Of a stretch of DNA of 64,000 nucleotides, positions 62,921 through 64,000 are shown piece after piece (position 1 is the first letter of the stretch; the number at the start of each line of letters is the position of its first letter). Origin of the DNA: PALSA-1006 sp964571195. GTDB lineage: Bacteria > Pseudomonadota > Gammaproteobacteria > Burkholderiales > Gallionellaceae. Location: positions 1 to 64,000 of the forward strand of contig CAZNAD010000004.1 of NCBI GenBank assembly GCA_964571195.1, read 5' to 3'. Under the pieces are notes generated by a model. The model made no database searches, had not been told where the DNA came from, and was given only the letters and a program-made list of their open reading frames with translations. The position numbers and the translations under genes are program-made.

Positions 62921-64000
62921 TCAAAGCACCTCAGCCGCGTGATCTGCCAGCCTCGAACGCTCGCCGCGTTGCAGGGTGACGTGTCCGCTGTGCGCCCAGC
63001 CTTTGAAGCGATCCACCACGTAGGTCAGGCCGGAGCTGCCTTCGGTGAGGTAGGGCGTGTCGATCTGCGCGATGTTGCCCATACACACCACTTTGGTGCC
63101 GGGACCGGCGCGGGTGATGAGGGTCTTCATCTGTTTCGGCGTCAGATTCTGCGCCTCGTCGATGATGAGGTATTTGTTGAGGAAGGTGCGGCCGCGCATG
63201 AAGTTGAGCGATTTGATCTTGATGCGGCTGCGGATCAGGTCGCGCGTCGCAGCGCGGCCCCAGTCGCCGCCTTCTTCGTCGGCCTGGTTCAACACGTCGA
63301 GGTTGTCGTCCAGCGCGCCCATCCACGGCGACATCTTCTCTTCTTCCGTTCCCGGCAGGAAGCCGATGTCTTCGCCCACCGGCACGGTGACGCGGGTCAT
63401 GATGATCTCGGAATAGGTCTTTTGTTCCAGCACCTGCATCAGGCCCGCCGCCAGCGTGAGCAGGGTCTTGCCGGTACCGGCCTGTCCCAGCAGCGTGACG
63501 AAATCGATCTCGGGATTCATCAGCAGGTTGAGCACGAAGTTCTGTTCGCGGTTGCGCGCGGTGATGCCCCAGATGGCGTTCTTGCTGTGTGTGTAATCGG
63601 TGAGGGTGCGCAGGGTGGCGGCGTTGCCGTCCTGTGCCGCAACCACTGCGTAGAACGGAGTCTCGCCTTCCTGATAGACGAATTCGTTCACCAGCATGTC
63701 CCGGCACATCGGGCCTTGCAGGTGATAGAAGGTGTGTCCGCCTTGTAGGCCGGATTGCATGTCTTTGCCGTGTTTGTCCCAGAAGTCGGCTGGCAGGGGC
63801 AACATGCCGGTGTAGAGCAGGTCGGTGTCTTCCAGCACCTTGTCGTTGAAATAATCCTGCGCGTTCAGACCCAGCGCACGCGCTTTGATGCGCATGTTGA
63901 TGTCTTTGCTGACCAGGGTGACTTCACGCTTCGGTTGTTGCTTGTGCAGGAACGCGACCACGCCGAGGATGGCGTTGTCGGCCTTGCCGTTGGCCAAGTT
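62921..64000 (-). CDS. phoH: PhoH-family PIN/ATPase protein (N-terminus outside window)
   Basis: At least 359 residues; the frame is open to the window end, and the TTG at 63997 is only an artefact start. The first part visible is the end of a PIN-type nuclease domain (REVTLVSKDINMRIKARALG), followed by the PhoH ATPase: TLLGQAGTGKTLLTLAAGLM (Walker A) and LIIDEAQNLTPKQMKTLITR (Walker B), VGEDIGFLPG and GNIAQIDTPYL. PIN-PhoH proteins are likely RNA helicase-nucleases. Confidence 0.93.
   Translation of the reverse strand, partial: NLANGKADNAILGVVAFLHKQQPKREVTLVSKDINMRIKARALGLNAQDYFNDKVLEDTDLLYTGMLPLPADFWDKHGKDMQSGLQGGHTFYHLQGPMCRDMLVNEFVYQEGETPFYAVVAAQDGNAATLRTLTDYTHSKNAIWGITARNREQNFVLNLLMNPEIDFVTLLGQAGTGKTLLTLAAGLMQVLEQKTYSEIIMTRVTVPVGEDIGFLPGTEEEKMSPWMGALDDNLDVLNQADEEGGDWGRAATRDLIRSRIKIKSLNFMRGRTFLNKYLIIDEAQNLTPKQMKTLITRAGPGTKVVCMGNIAQIDTPYLTEGSSGLTYVVDRFKGWAHSGHVTLQRGERSRLADHAAEVL

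Overview
The window looks like a chromosomal segment of a betaproteobacterium. Gene content and sequence style suggest the Nitrosomonadales/Gallionellaceae area (Sideroxydans- or Gallionella-like). This is inferred from protein resemblance and from the E. coli-like neighbourhoods bamD/rluD/pgeF and qorB/ytfH; no rRNA or other marker gene in the window settles it. Most of the sequence is GC-rich housekeeping DNA. A visibly AT-richer accessory zone lies between about 36.7 and 55.2 kb.

Layout. 0-6.4 kb: the 5' end of a tRNA-Ser, aspartokinase LysC, a long alanine-rich coiled-coil/AsmA-like membrane protein, an HDOD protein and an aspartate-type aminotransferase. 6.5-11.1 kb: a secreted WD40-caspase fusion and two exported proteins of unknown role. 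11.5-32.5 kb: a SNF2 helicase, an ATM1-type ABC exporter, PbpG, HtpX, an envelope gene run bamD-nudix-mlaA, rluD-pgeF, a chemoreceptor, and a tightly packed six-gene operon (ZIP, CDF, RimO, YkgJ-like, Fluc, DUF190). A spermidine-synthase-like protein and NnrD follow. 32.6-36.7 kb: PurL, interrupted twice by in-frame palindromic repeats.

36.7-55.2 kb: the accessory zone. It holds a MntA/HEPN toxin-antitoxin pair, a thiopurine methyltransferase, a putative metallopeptidase-like protein, and a three-gene overlapping operon of SF1 helicase, DarT-like ADP-ribosyltransferase and DraG-type ADP-ribosylglycohydrolase. Next come a phage-type lysis cassette (GH108 endolysin, holin) running with a YiiX-like hydrolase, a PhoD-like phosphatase and a KTSC protein, and two DUF4160-DUF2442 pairs. 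Core genes pldA, djlA and mfd are embedded in this zone. It ends with a nonsense-interrupted antitoxin, a HEPN-like protein and a ParE/antitoxin pair. 55.2-64 kb returns to core genes: qorB/ytfH, rlmF, a MerR-TipAS regulator with a clear operator-promoter, serB, a PpiC-type isomerase, yciI-yciB, msrB and a truncated phoH.

Two things stand out. (1) The helicase/DarT-like/ARH operon at 39.2-43.0 kb looks like an ADP-ribosylation toxin-antitoxin or phage-defence module. It resembles DarTG, but a DraG-fold hydrolase replaces the macrodomain antitoxin and a helicase is added. (2) A family of palindromic repeats of about 76-79 bp sits in frame inside the essential genes purL (twice) and mfd (once, in a different reading frame), with half-copies between genes. 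The window also carries two inverted copies of a ~168 bp MITE-like element with terminal inverted repeats.
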